NCBI GenBank assembly: GCA_020637805.1
Contig: JACKJU010000010.1
Location: 62,001 to 126,000 of the forward strand
DNA length: 64,000 nt
From: Nitratireductor sp.
GTDB taxonomy: Bacteria > Pseudomonadota > Alphaproteobacteria > Rhizobiales > Rhizobiaceae
Direction of reading: 5' to 3'
Part shown: positions 9,283 to 16,602 of the stretch, in pieces
Numbering within the stretch: position 1 is the first letter of the stretch
Layout of the letters: each line of letters starts with the position of its first letter
Made by a program: the position numbers and the translations under genes
Notes under the pieces: generated by a model
The model's input: only the letters and a program-made list of their open reading frames with translations
What the model was told of the DNA's origin: nothing
The model's database searches: none

Positions 9283-10302
9283 TTGAAATTGGCAACGCTC
9301 AAGGATTCGACCCGCGACGGAAAGCTGGTCGTGGTCTCGAAGGACCTGACGAAATATTCCGAAGTGGGCCACATTGCCCGCACCCTGCAGGCTGCGCTGG
9401 ACGACTGGGAACATGTTTCCCCGCGACTCGAGCGTGTTGCAGAAGGCATCGAGACCGGCTCCCAGCCCACCGCACGTTTTCACGAACACGATGCCTGTTC
9501 GCCGCTGCCGCGCGCCTACCAGTGGGCCGACGGCTCGGCCTACGTCAACCACGTCGAACTGGTGCGCAAGGCCCGGAACGCCGAGATGCCGGAAACCTTC
9601 TGGACCGATCCGCTTATGTATCAGGGCGGTTCCGACACCTTCCTCGGTCCGCGCGATCCGATCCGCTTTCCGCAGGAAGCCGTGCCGGACTGGGGCATCG
9701 ACATGGAAGGCGAGATCGCCGTCATCGTCGATGATTGCCCGATGGGCATTTCGCCCGAGGAAGCGCGCGAAAAGATCTTGCTGGTCATGCTGGCAAACGA
9801 TGTCTCGCTGCGCGGCCTGATACCGGGTGAACTGGCGAAGGGCTTCGGCTTTTTCCAGTCGAAACCGTCTTCTGCATTTTCTCCCGTTGCGGTAACGCCG
9901 GCAGAACTGGGTGACGCCTGGGATGGCGCGAAACTCTCCCTGCCGCTGCGGATCGATTACAATGGCAAGCCCTTCGGTCGCGCAAATGCGGGCGTCGACA
10001 TGACCTTCGATTTTGGCCAGATCATCGCCCATGCCGCCAGGACCCGCCCGCTCGGTGCCGGCGCAATCATCGGTTCCGGAACGGTTTCGAACAAGGATGC
10101 CGACGGCTCACCAGGACGCCCGGTTTCCGATGGCGGCCTGGGCTACTCGTGCATCGCGGAAATCCGCATGATCGAGACGATCAATTCCGGCAAGCCCGCC
10201 ACATCCTTCATGCAATTCGGCGATACGGTCCGCATCGAAATGAACGATGCGTCCGGTCACTCGATCTTCGGCGCAATCGAACAAACCGTCGAAAGGAAAT
10301 GA
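9283..10302 (+). CDS. fahA: fumarylacetoacetate hydrolase family protein
   Basis: Predicted last step of the homogentisate pathway: splits fumarylacetoacetate into fumarate and acetoacetate. The 339-residue product has the FAH C-terminal domain, with metal-ligand glutamates in GIDMEGEIAVIVDD and the block IIGSGTVSNKDADGSPGRPVS. The start is TTG 9283, eight bases after a perfect GGAGG (9270-9274), and gives KLATLKDSTRDGKLVVVS, typical of the bacterial form. It follows hmgA by 122 bases and lies two bases from the next gene. Confidence 0.9.
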   Translation: MKLATLKDSTRDGKLVVVSKDLTKYSEVGHIARTLQAALDDWEHVSPRLERVAEGIETGSQPTARFHEHDACSPLPRAYQWADGSAYVNHVELVRKARNAEMPETFWTDPLMYQGGSDTFLGPRDPIRFPQEAVPDWGIDMEGEIAVIVDDCPMGISPEEAREKILLVMLANDVSLRGLIPGELAKGFGFFQSKPSSAFSPVAVTPAELGDAWDGAKLSLPLRIDYNGKPFGRANAGVDMTFDFGQIIAHAARTRPLGAGAIIGSGTVSNKDADGSPGRPVSDGGLGYSCIAEIRMIETINSGKPATSFMQFGDTVRIEMNDASGHSIFGAIEQTVERK

Positions 10303-10304
10303 TT

Positions 10305-10799
10305 ATGGGTACTCTGAAATCTCTCGCGCTGGCAGCCACCATTGGCGCTGCGTTGGTCCGGCCTTTCCCGGCAATGGCCGACGAGGCTACCGAGAAGCTG
10401 GCCCAGGAATATGTGAACATGCCCGAGGTCCAACGGATGATCGACGACATGTTCTCGCCGGAAGCCATGGGCGCGCAGATGGCTGGCCAGTTGCCGCCCG
10501 GTTTCGAGGTCGACGACGAAAAGCGCATGAAGATCGGCAAGCTGATGTCCGACGGCATGCAGTCGTTGCGCCCAAAGATGCAGGAACTCATGGCAAGCAA
10601 TGCCGCCGAGGTCTTTTCTGAAGAAGAACTGCAGGCGCTGATCGATTTCTACGGCTCGGAACATGGTGCCGCAGTGATGGCGAAGATGCAGCCATTTTTC
10701 CAGAAGACCATGGCGGAACTGGCGCCCGACATGCGCGAGATGCAGAAGTCTGTCGTGCCGCAGATCATGGAAATCCTCAAACCCGCAGCAGCAAAATAA
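10305..10799 (+). CDS. DUF2059-type exported protein
   Basis: A 164-residue protein with a clear Sec signal (LKSLALAATIGAALVRPFPAMA, cut before DEATEK) and a helical C-terminal domain. FSEEELQALIDFYGSEHGAAVMAKM is characteristic of DUF2059. The function is unknown; such proteins are periplasmic and often scattered near unrelated genes. ATG 10305 is preferred to ATG 10299 because AAAGG is eight bases upstream. It is packed between fahA and the MBL gene, so it is co-transcribed with the aromatic operon, but a role in the pathway is not shown. Confidence 0.75.
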   Translation: MGTLKSLALAATIGAALVRPFPAMADEATEKLAQEYVNMPEVQRMIDDMFSPEAMGAQMAGQLPPGFEVDDEKRMKIGKLMSDGMQSLRPKMQELMASNAAEVFSEEELQALIDFYGSEHGAAVMAKMQPFFQKTMAELAPDMREMQKSVVPQIMEILKPAAAK

Positions 10800-10810
10800 C
10801 GGAGTGCCAA

Positions 10811-11761
10811 ATGGCAAAGGCTTTCGCCTCGGCAGGCGACATGGAAGAAAAACAGATCTCGTTCAGCGAGATCGGCCGCGACCTTTGGGCCTTCACGGCC
10901 GAGGGTGATCCCAATTCCGGTGTCATCATCGGCGACGATTCGGTGATGATCGTCGAGGCCCAGGCTACGCCGCGTCTCGCCGAAAAGGTGATCCACGAGG
11001 TCCGGCAGATCACCGACAAGCCGATCTCCCATCTCGTGCTGACGCATTACCATGCCGTGCGCGTGCTTGGTGCCTCGGCCTATCATGCGCCCAACATCAT
11101 CATGAGCGAGAAGGCGCGCTCAATGGTCGTCGAGCGCGGGCAGGAGGACTGGGATTCCGAATTCGGCCGTTTCCCGCGCCTATTCCAGGGCCACGAATCG
11201 ATCCCCGGCCTCACCTGGCCCACCACCACCTTCAACGACCGCATGACCGTCTATCTGGGAAAACGCCGTGTTGACCTGATGTTCCTTGGTCGCGCGCACA
11301 CTGCCGGTGACATCGTCATCCATGTGCCGGATGAAAATGTCATGTTCACCGGCGACATCGTGGAATACCACTCTGCCTGCTATTGCGGTGACGGACATTT
11401 TGCCGACTGGGGACCGACACTGGAACGCATCCGAGCCTTCGATCCCGCCGCGATTGCGCCGGGCCGGGGCGATGCGCTGGTCGGCAAGAAGATGGTCGAT
11501 GCCGCGCTTACCAATACGGCGGATTTTGTGGCTTCGACCTACAGGCCGGTAGCCCGCATTGCGCAGGGTGGCGGAACGCTCAAGGAGGCCTGGGATGCCT
11601 GCCGTGCGGAATGCGATCCGAAGTTTTCCGATTACGCGATCTACGAACATTGCCTGCCCTTCAACGTGGCGCGTGCCTATGACGAGGCGCTCGGCATCGA
11701 CACGCCACGCATCTGGACCGCAGAGCGCGACCGCGAAATGTGGGAAAGCCTTCAGGGCTGA
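10811..11761 (+). CDS. metallo-beta-lactamase-fold protein with altered metal motif
   Basis: A 316-residue MBL-fold protein. The normal HxHxDH motif reads THYHAVR at residues 78-84: His79 and His81 are kept but the Asp and third His are Val83 and Arg84. His163 (GRAHTAGD) and Asp182 (FTGDIVEYHS) are present. The canonical second-metal site is therefore missing, so it may bind one metal or do something other than hydrolysis. A cluster of Cys and His (YHSACYCGDGH) follows. It lies between the DUF2059 gene and the flavoprotein hydroxylase with short gaps, so it probably belongs to the aromatic pathway. The substrate is unknown. Confidence 0.8.
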   Translation: MAKAFASAGDMEEKQISFSEIGRDLWAFTAEGDPNSGVIIGDDSVMIVEAQATPRLAEKVIHEVRQITDKPISHLVLTHYHAVRVLGASAYHAPNIIMSEKARSMVVERGQEDWDSEFGRFPRLFQGHESIPGLTWPTTTFNDRMTVYLGKRRVDLMFLGRAHTAGDIVIHVPDENVMFTGDIVEYHSACYCGDGHFADWGPTLERIRAFDPAAIAPGRGDALVGKKMVDAALTNTADFVASTYRPVARIAQGGGTLKEAWDACRAECDPKFSDYAIYEHCLPFNVARAYDEALGIDTPRIWTAERDREMWESLQG

Positions 11762-11784
11762 TTGAGAATCGGGAGGAGGAAACC

Positions 11785-13392
11785 ATGAGCCGCATTTTCG
11801 AAACGCCGCTATATCCCTATGCGCGGTCTTCCGATCAGGACGCAGAAACGCCAGTACGGCATCCGGTGATCGTTGTCGGTGCCGGGCCGGTCGGCCTTGC
11901 CGCCGCCATCGACCTTGCCCAGCACAATGTGCCGGTCGTTATCATCGACGACAACGACAAGGTTTCCTTCGGATCGCGCGCCATCTGCTTTGCCAAGCGT
12001 CCGCTCGAAATCCTTGATCGGCTGGGCTGCGGCGAGCCGATGGTGGAGAAGGGTGTAACCTGGAACACGGGCAAGGTGTTCTTCGATGAACGGCAGGTCT
12101 ATGCCTTCGACCTGCTGCCCGAGCAGGGCCACAAGCGGCCAGCCTTTATCAATCTGCAGCAATACCATTTCGAAAAATACATGGTCGACCGCGTGCTTGA
12201 ACTGCAGGCAGCAGGAAAGCAGATCGAAATCCGCGGCGGCAGCCGCGTTACCTCGATCAAGCCCCGCCCGGATCATGTTCGCCTCACGGTCGAGACGCCG
12301 GACGGACCCTACGAACTGGAGGCGGACTGGCTGATAGCCTGCGACGGGGCAGCTTCCCCGATCCGCGCGATGATGGGACTGGACTTCGTCGGCCGCGTCT
12401 TCGAGGACAACTTCCTCATAGCCGACGTGATCATGGATGCGGATTTCCCGACCGAACGCTGGTTCTGGTTCGATCCGCCGTTCAATCGCGGCCAGTCGGC
12501 ACTCTTGCACAAACAGCCTGATGGTGTCTGGCGCATTGACTTCCAGATTGGCTGGGACATCGACCGCGCCGAGGAGCTGAAGCCGGAAAACATCGACCGG
12601 CGCCTGCGCGCCATGCTGGGTGAGGACATCAAGTATGAGCTGGAATGGAGTTCAATCTACACCTTTCAGTGCCGCCGCATGGAGAAGTTTCATGAGGGCC
12701 GGGTGATCTTCGCAGGCGATGCCGCCCACCAGGTTTCGCCATTCGGAGCGAGAGGCGCCAATTCGGGGCTGCAGGATACCGACAATCTGATCTGGAAACT
12801 GAAGCTGATCCTGGACGGCAAGGCGCCTGAAAGCCTGCTCGAGACCTATGATGCAGAGCGCATCCACGGTGCCGACGAGAACATCATGAATTCGTCACGC
12901 TCGACCGATTTCATCACGCCCAAGTCGGAGATCAGCCGGGTATTCCGCGATGCCGTGCTCGATCTTTCCGAGCGCTACGAATTTGCCCGCCCGCTGGTCA
13001 ACTCGGGAAGGCTTTCGGTGCCCTGTACCTATGACGGCTCGCCGCTCAACGGCCCCGATTGCCAAACCATGCCGCGACGGACACGACCCGGTTCGCCTGC
13101 CGTCGATGCTCCGCTTGATCAGGGGGCATGGCTGCTCTACCGGCTCGACGGCCAGTTCCATATCCTTGCGATAGACGCAGAGGTGCCCGATTCGCTCTGC
13201 GAGCACGGAATATGCGCCACCTCGATCTGCCTTTCTGCCGCCGGAAATGATGCACTTCGGGAGCGTTATCTGGGGGATGCTTCCAGTGCCGTCTATCTGA
13301 TCCGCCCGGATCAGCACGTAGCCGCGCGCTGGGAGACCTTCGATGAGCCTGCCATGCGCGAAGCGATCGATCGCGCTTCTGGCCGGATTTAG
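11785..13392 (+). CDS. FAD-dependent aromatic hydroxylase, MhaA-like
   Basis: A 535-residue class A flavoprotein monooxygenase (PheA/TfdB family): Rossmann motif GAGPVGLAAAIDLA near residue 33, middle domain, and GDAAHQVSPFGARGANSGLQD near residue 312 for the FAD ribityl chain. ATG 11785 follows GGGAGGAGG. A 69-residue DUF2783 protein comes next. A large flavoprotein plus a roughly 7 kDa partner inside a homogentisate cluster is the make-up of 3-hydroxyphenylacetate 6-hydroxylase (MhaA/MhaB of Pseudomonas putida U), which makes homogentisate. No 4-hydroxyphenylpyruvate dioxygenase gene is seen here, which fits that entry point. The substrate remains inferred. Confidence 0.75.
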   Translation: MSRIFETPLYPYARSSDQDAETPVRHPVIVVGAGPVGLAAAIDLAQHNVPVVIIDDNDKVSFGSRAICFAKRPLEILDRLGCGEPMVEKGVTWNTGKVFFDERQVYAFDLLPEQGHKRPAFINLQQYHFEKYMVDRVLELQAAGKQIEIRGGSRVTSIKPRPDHVRLTVETPDGPYELEADWLIACDGAASPIRAMMGLDFVGRVFEDNFLIADVIMDADFPTERWFWFDPPFNRGQSALLHKQPDGVWRIDFQIGWDIDRAEELKPENIDRRLRAMLGEDIKYELEWSSIYTFQCRRMEKFHEGRVIFAGDAAHQVSPFGARGANSGLQDTDNLIWKLKLILDGKAPESLLETYDAERIHGADENIMNSSRSTDFITPKSEISRVFRDAVLDLSERYEFARPLVNSGRLSVPCTYDGSPLNGPDCQTMPRRTRPGSPAVDAPLDQGAWLLYRLDGQFHILAIDAEVPDSLCEHGICATSICLSAAGNDALRERYLGDASSAVYLIRPDQHVAARWETFDEPAMREAIDRASGRI

Positions 13393-13416
13393 AATGATTG
13401 CGGGAGGAAAATAGCC

Positions 13417-13626
13417 ATGAATAACCAGGCCGAACTTGTCCTGACGCCGAATATCGCGCGCGCGGACGACTTCTACGCAAACCTGATTGCCGCCCATGAA
13501 GGGCTCACCAAGGCGGAGAGCGATGCGCTCAACGCTCGCCTTGTGCTGATCCTTGCAAATCATGTCGGCAACGAAACAGTTCTGGCCCAGGCCTTGTCGG
13601 CCGCCAGGCTCGCAAAGGGGGAATGA
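13417..13626 (+). CDS. DUF2783 small protein, possible hydroxylase coupling partner (MhaB-like)
   Basis: A 69-residue, mostly helical protein with no signal peptide or membrane segment (core DDFYANLIAAHEGL, LNARLVLILANHVGN). It has a strong GGGAGGA ribosome site and sits 24 bases after the flavoprotein gene and 4 before the VOC gene. By position and size it matches the small coupling protein MhaB of two-component 3-hydroxyphenylacetate 6-hydroxylase. That match is inference from architecture; I cannot align the sequences here. Confidence 0.65.
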   Translation: MNNQAELVLTPNIARADDFYANLIAAHEGLTKAESDALNARLVLILANHVGNETVLAQALSAARLAKGE

Positions 13627-13630
13627 AACC

Positions 13631-14173
13631 ATGAAACTCGAACGCATTCACCACGTGGCCTATCGCTGCAAGGACGCGAAGGAAACCGTGGACTGGTACG
13701 TGAAAAATCTGAACATGGACTTCGTACTCGCCATTGCAGAAGACCATGTGCCGTCGACACATGAGCCAGATCCTTACATGCATGTCTTTCTCGATGCAGG
13801 TGCCGGAAATGTGCTGGCCTTCTTCGAATTGCCGACCAAGCCGGAAATGGGGCGTGACGAAAACACCCCGGCATGGGTGCAGCATATTGCCTTCAAGGTG
13901 AAGGACCGCGAAACCCTTCTGGCCTTCAAGAAGAATCTCGAGGAAAACGGCGTCGATGTGCTCGGTGTTACCGACCACTCGATCTTCCATTCGATCTACT
14001 TCTTCGACCCGAACGGCCATCGTATCGAGCTGGCATGCGATGATCCGAGGGAAGAGGAAATGCTGAAGCGCCTGGACGCAGTGAAATGGGAGATGCTTGA
14101 GGAATGGTCGAAGACCAAACGCGCTCCCAGACATGCCGACTGGCTGCATGCGAAGGAATTCGAGAACGTTTGA
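13631..14173 (+). CDS. VOC-family protein of the aromatic operon
   Basis: A 180-residue vicinal-oxygen-chelate protein: IHHVAYRCKDAKETVDWYVKN at the start carries the first His, WVQHIAFKVKD the second and FFDPNGHRIELACDD the C-terminal Glu, so a complete metal site is possible. It resembles extradiol-dioxygenase-like or lactoylglutathione-lyase-like proteins. Because hmgA already supplies ring cleavage, this one may isomerise or detoxify a pathway intermediate; the role is not known. It follows DUF2783 with a four-base gap. Confidence 0.8.
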   Translation: MKLERIHHVAYRCKDAKETVDWYVKNLNMDFVLAIAEDHVPSTHEPDPYMHVFLDAGAGNVLAFFELPTKPEMGRDENTPAWVQHIAFKVKDRETLLAFKKNLEENGVDVLGVTDHSIFHSIYFFDPNGHRIELACDDPREEEMLKRLDAVKWEMLEEWSKTKRAPRHADWLHAKEFENV

Positions 14174-14275
14174 TATTCGCTCGCGGCTTGGCCAGCGACC
14201 TGGGCGTAGCAGCCATGCTGAATCGAGGCGCATAGGATATCTTTGCCGGATCCCGGCCAGGTAGGAGCCAATCCA

Positions 14276-14926
14276 ATGAGTGACCCAACGAGCGACGTTG
14301 TCCTTTTCGACTACTGGCGGTCTTCGGCCAGTTACCGCGTGCGCATCGCGTTGAACATGCTGGGCGTGGAATATACTTCGACACCGGTTTCCATTCCCGA
14401 TGGCGAGCATGTTTCAGATGAACATCTCACTCGCAATCCGCAGGGCTTTGTTCCGGTTCTCGACATAGACGGCATCAGGCTCACCCAATCGCTGGCGATT
14501 GCCGAATACCTGAACGAGACGCGCAACGGCAATCTTCTACCGGCCGATGCTGCCGGGCGCGCCCGTGTCAGGGCGCTTGCCTATGTGATCGCCATGGAAA
14601 TCCACCCCGTGTGCAACCCGCATCTTGTCAATCATGTGCTCGAGATATCGGGTGGCGACAACGCGCTGCGCACCGAATGGATGCAGCATTTCATCCGCAA
14701 GGGCCTGCTGGCCTTCGAGAGGCTCCTGGACAATCCGGCCACCGGCAGTTTCTGCCATGGTGATACGCCCGGATTGGCGGATATCACGCTCATCCCGCAG
14801 CTCTACAATGCCGACCGCTGGAATGCCGATTATTCCGACATGCCGCGTATCAGGGCCATTGCAGAAAGGGCGCTGGCCCTGCCGGCTTTTGCCGCTGCCC
14901 ATCCCGACAGAAGCAAACCCGCCTGA
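14276..14926 (+). CDS. maiA: maleylacetoacetate isomerase (GST zeta family)
   Basis: Converts maleylacetoacetate, the hmgA product, to fumarylacetoacetate with glutathione as cofactor. The 216-residue product has the zeta-class N-terminal motif SSASYRVRIALN (catalytic Ser region) and NPQGFVPVLDIDG with LTQSLAIAEYL for glutathione binding. ATG 14276 has AGGAG eight bases upstream. It closes the operon that begins with hmgA, so hmgA, maiA and fahA together make a full homogentisate-to-fumarate route. Confidence 0.93.
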   Translation: MSDPTSDVVLFDYWRSSASYRVRIALNMLGVEYTSTPVSIPDGEHVSDEHLTRNPQGFVPVLDIDGIRLTQSLAIAEYLNETRNGNLLPADAAGRARVRALAYVIAMEIHPVCNPHLVNHVLEISGGDNALRTEWMQHFIRKGLLAFERLLDNPATGSFCHGDTPGLADITLIPQLYNADRWNADYSDMPRIRAIAERALALPAFAAAHPDRSKPA

Positions 14927-15060
14927 GACAGCACGCGGGCCGCATAGCAGCTAAAGCGGTTTGAATTTGTTGCGGTTCGAAATTCGCTACCGCACGCTTC
15001 GCTCGGCCGCGAATCCTGATGCTTTCGTGCGCCGAATAAGACGCAATCCGCCTTGGGCAG

Positions 15061-15083
15061 CTGCCTATTAAAGGCAGGTTTTT
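15061..15083 (+). terminator. probable intrinsic terminator after the homogentisate operon
   Basis: CTGCCT (15061-15066) pairs with AGGCAG (15072-15077) around a five-base loop and is followed by G and five T. It lies 135 bases after maiA and before the next promoter. The rest of 14927-15217 shows no coding frame I trust. Confidence 0.5.
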
Positions 15084-15217
15084 GGTCAGATTCCCGGCTT
15101 AAAAAATGGGCACATCCTGTTTTATGGGCAGTGATGGAGCTGCTGCGGGAACTGCGGCCTGGACCGGAATTTCGGTAAAATATTGAATCCATAAAGAAAA
15201 CGGCTGCCGCTGGAGTC

Positions 15218-15232
15218 TGGCACGCGGATTGC
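15218..15232 (+). promoter_or_regulatory. sigma-54 (RpoN) promoter of the guanidine operon
   Basis: TGGCACG at 15218-15224 and TTGC at 15229-15232 match the -24/-12 consensus, with the required ten bases between GG and GC. Transcription would start near 15244, exactly at the 5' edge of the riboswitch. Sigma-54 promoters need an activator such as NtrC, which suggests induction under nitrogen limitation. I found no convincing NtrC site upstream by eye. Confidence 0.8.
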
Positions 15233-15245
15233 TTGGCTTGTAACT

Positions 15246-15365
15246 GTGCAGAGCATCTAGGGTTCCGGTTCGGCAAGAGCAGAATGCAGGTCCAAGAGAT
15301 GCACGCCACCCAAGGCCGGAGGGCTACCACGGGTGGTGACACGGCGGGCCAAAATCCCGGGAGTC
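15246..15365 (+). ncRNA. guanidine-I (ykkC) riboswitch
   Basis: The conserved blocks of the guanidine-I aptamer appear in order: CTAGGGTTCCGG (15257-15268), AGGTCCAAGAG (15288-15298) and the 3' block ACACGGCGGG (15339-15348) followed by AAAATCCCGGGAG. This class binds guanidinium and turns on genes for its export, import or breakdown. The genes below it encode an ABC importer and a guanidine-hydrolase-like enzyme, which independently supports the call. The region 15366-15468 would be the expression platform. In it AGGTTTG (15374-15380) can pair with either of two CAAACCT copies (15387-15393 or 15411-15417). Confidence 0.88.
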
Positions 15366-15468
15366 AACTGCACAGGTTTGTGCGTGCAAACCTTCTCCCG
15401 GCTGTGCGCTCAAACCTCCACTTGTGATGCGGTCAGTGACCGCTGTTGACGAAGAGAGGTGCAGACGC

Positions 15469-16530
15469 ATGAAGAAACTTGTCACGACACTTGGCCTTGC
15501 GGCCGCCATCCTGGCGGGATCCATGGCCGCGCATGCCGAGGAAAAGAAGGATTTCAAGGTCTGCTGGTCGATCTATGCCGGATGGATGCCCTGGGGCTAT
15601 CTGACCGAGTCCGGCATCATGAAGAAATGGGCAGACAAATACGGCATCAATGTCGAGATCACCCAGTTCAACGACTACATCGAATCGATCAACCAATACA
15701 CCGCCGGTGCCTATGACGGCTGCGCCATGACCAACATGGATGCGCTCTCCATTCCCGCCGGCGGCGGCGTGGATACCACGGTCCTCATTCCCGGAGACTA
15801 TTCCAACGGCAATGACGGCCTGATCCTGAAGGCGGGCGGCGAACTGGCGGACATCAAGGGCCAGAATGTCAACCTGGTCGAGCTCTCGGTTTCCCACTAC
15901 TTCCTCGCCCGCGCGCTGGAAAGCGTCGGTATGAGCGAAAAGGATGTCACCGTCGTCAACACTTCGGATGCAGACATGGTGGCCGCCTATGACGCGCCGG
16001 AAGTTACCGCCGTCGCCACCTGGAACCCGATGCTTTCCGAGATCCTTGCCTCCAAGGAAGGAAAGCTCGTCTATGACAGCTCGAAAATTCCAGGCGAGAT
16101 CATCGACGCCATGATGATCAATACCGAAACGCTGAAAGACAATCCGGCGCTCGGCAAGGCGCTGGTTGGTGCCTGGTTCGAGGTTCTTTCGCTCATGGCT
16201 TCGGACACGCCCGAAGGCAAGGCCGCGCTTGAATCCATGGCGGCTGCTTCCGGCACCGATCTGGACGGCTACAAGGCCCAGCTTGCTGCAACCGCGCTGT
16301 TCTACAAGCCGGAAGACCTGCTTGCATTCACCAGCGACGGCAAACTCAAGGACACGATGAAGTTCGTCGCGACCTTCCTGTTTGACCACGGCATTCTCGG
16401 TGAAGGCGCCCAATCGGCGGAATTCGTCGGCGTCGGGTTCCCGGATGGCTCGGTCTACGGCGATGCCAACAACGTCAAACTGCGCTTCGACAACTCCTTC
16501 GTCGAAATGGCGGCCAAGGGCGAACTCTGA
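15469..16530 (+). CDS. ABC transporter substrate-binding protein, NitT/TauT type (probable guanidine uptake)
   Basis: A 353-residue periplasmic receptor with a Sec signal (LVTTLGLAAAILAGSMAAHA, cut before EEKKDF). The NitT/TauT fold is shown by VCWSIYAGWMPWGYL, YDGCAMTNMDALSI and VVNTSDADMVAAYD. ATG 15469 is preceded by AGAGAGG. It is the first gene behind the guanidine-I riboswitch, so the ligand is probably guanidine or a guanidino compound. The permease and ATPase lie three genes downstream, with two other genes in between. A strong hairpin directly follows the stop, which would let the receptor be made in excess. Confidence 0.88.
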   Translation: MKKLVTTLGLAAAILAGSMAAHAEEKKDFKVCWSIYAGWMPWGYLTESGIMKKWADKYGINVEITQFNDYIESINQYTAGAYDGCAMTNMDALSIPAGGGVDTTVLIPGDYSNGNDGLILKAGGELADIKGQNVNLVELSVSHYFLARALESVGMSEKDVTVVNTSDADMVAAYDAPEVTAVATWNPMLSEILASKEGKLVYDSSKIPGEIIDAMMINTETLKDNPALGKALVGAWFEVLSLMASDTPEGKAALESMAAASGTDLDGYKAQLAATALFYKPEDLLAFTSDGKLKDTMKFVATFLFDHGILGEGAQSAEFVGVGFPDGSVYGDANNVKLRFDNSFVEMAAKGEL

Positions 16531-16541
16531 CCCCCGGTCTG

Positions 16542-16568
16542 TTCCCGGCGGGCCGGACCCGCCGGGAA
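16542..16568 (+). terminator. intra-operon hairpin after the receptor gene
   Basis: TTCCCGGCGGG (16542-16552) and CCCGCCGGGAA (16558-16568) form a perfect 11-base stem with a five-base loop, followed by ATTTTCC. It is 12 bases past the receptor stop and 35 before the next gene. It may act as a partial terminator or an mRNA-stabilising stem that raises receptor yield over the downstream genes. Confidence 0.7.
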
Positions 16569-16602
16569 ATTTTCCTCTCAATCCATCAGGCAGGAGAACG
16601 TC

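Noticed and set aside
16542..16568. The hairpin as a full end of the operon
   Set aside because: The following genes are on the same strand with short gaps and a matching importer permease and ATPase, so a complete stop here is unlikely; a partial terminator or stabilising stem is preferred.
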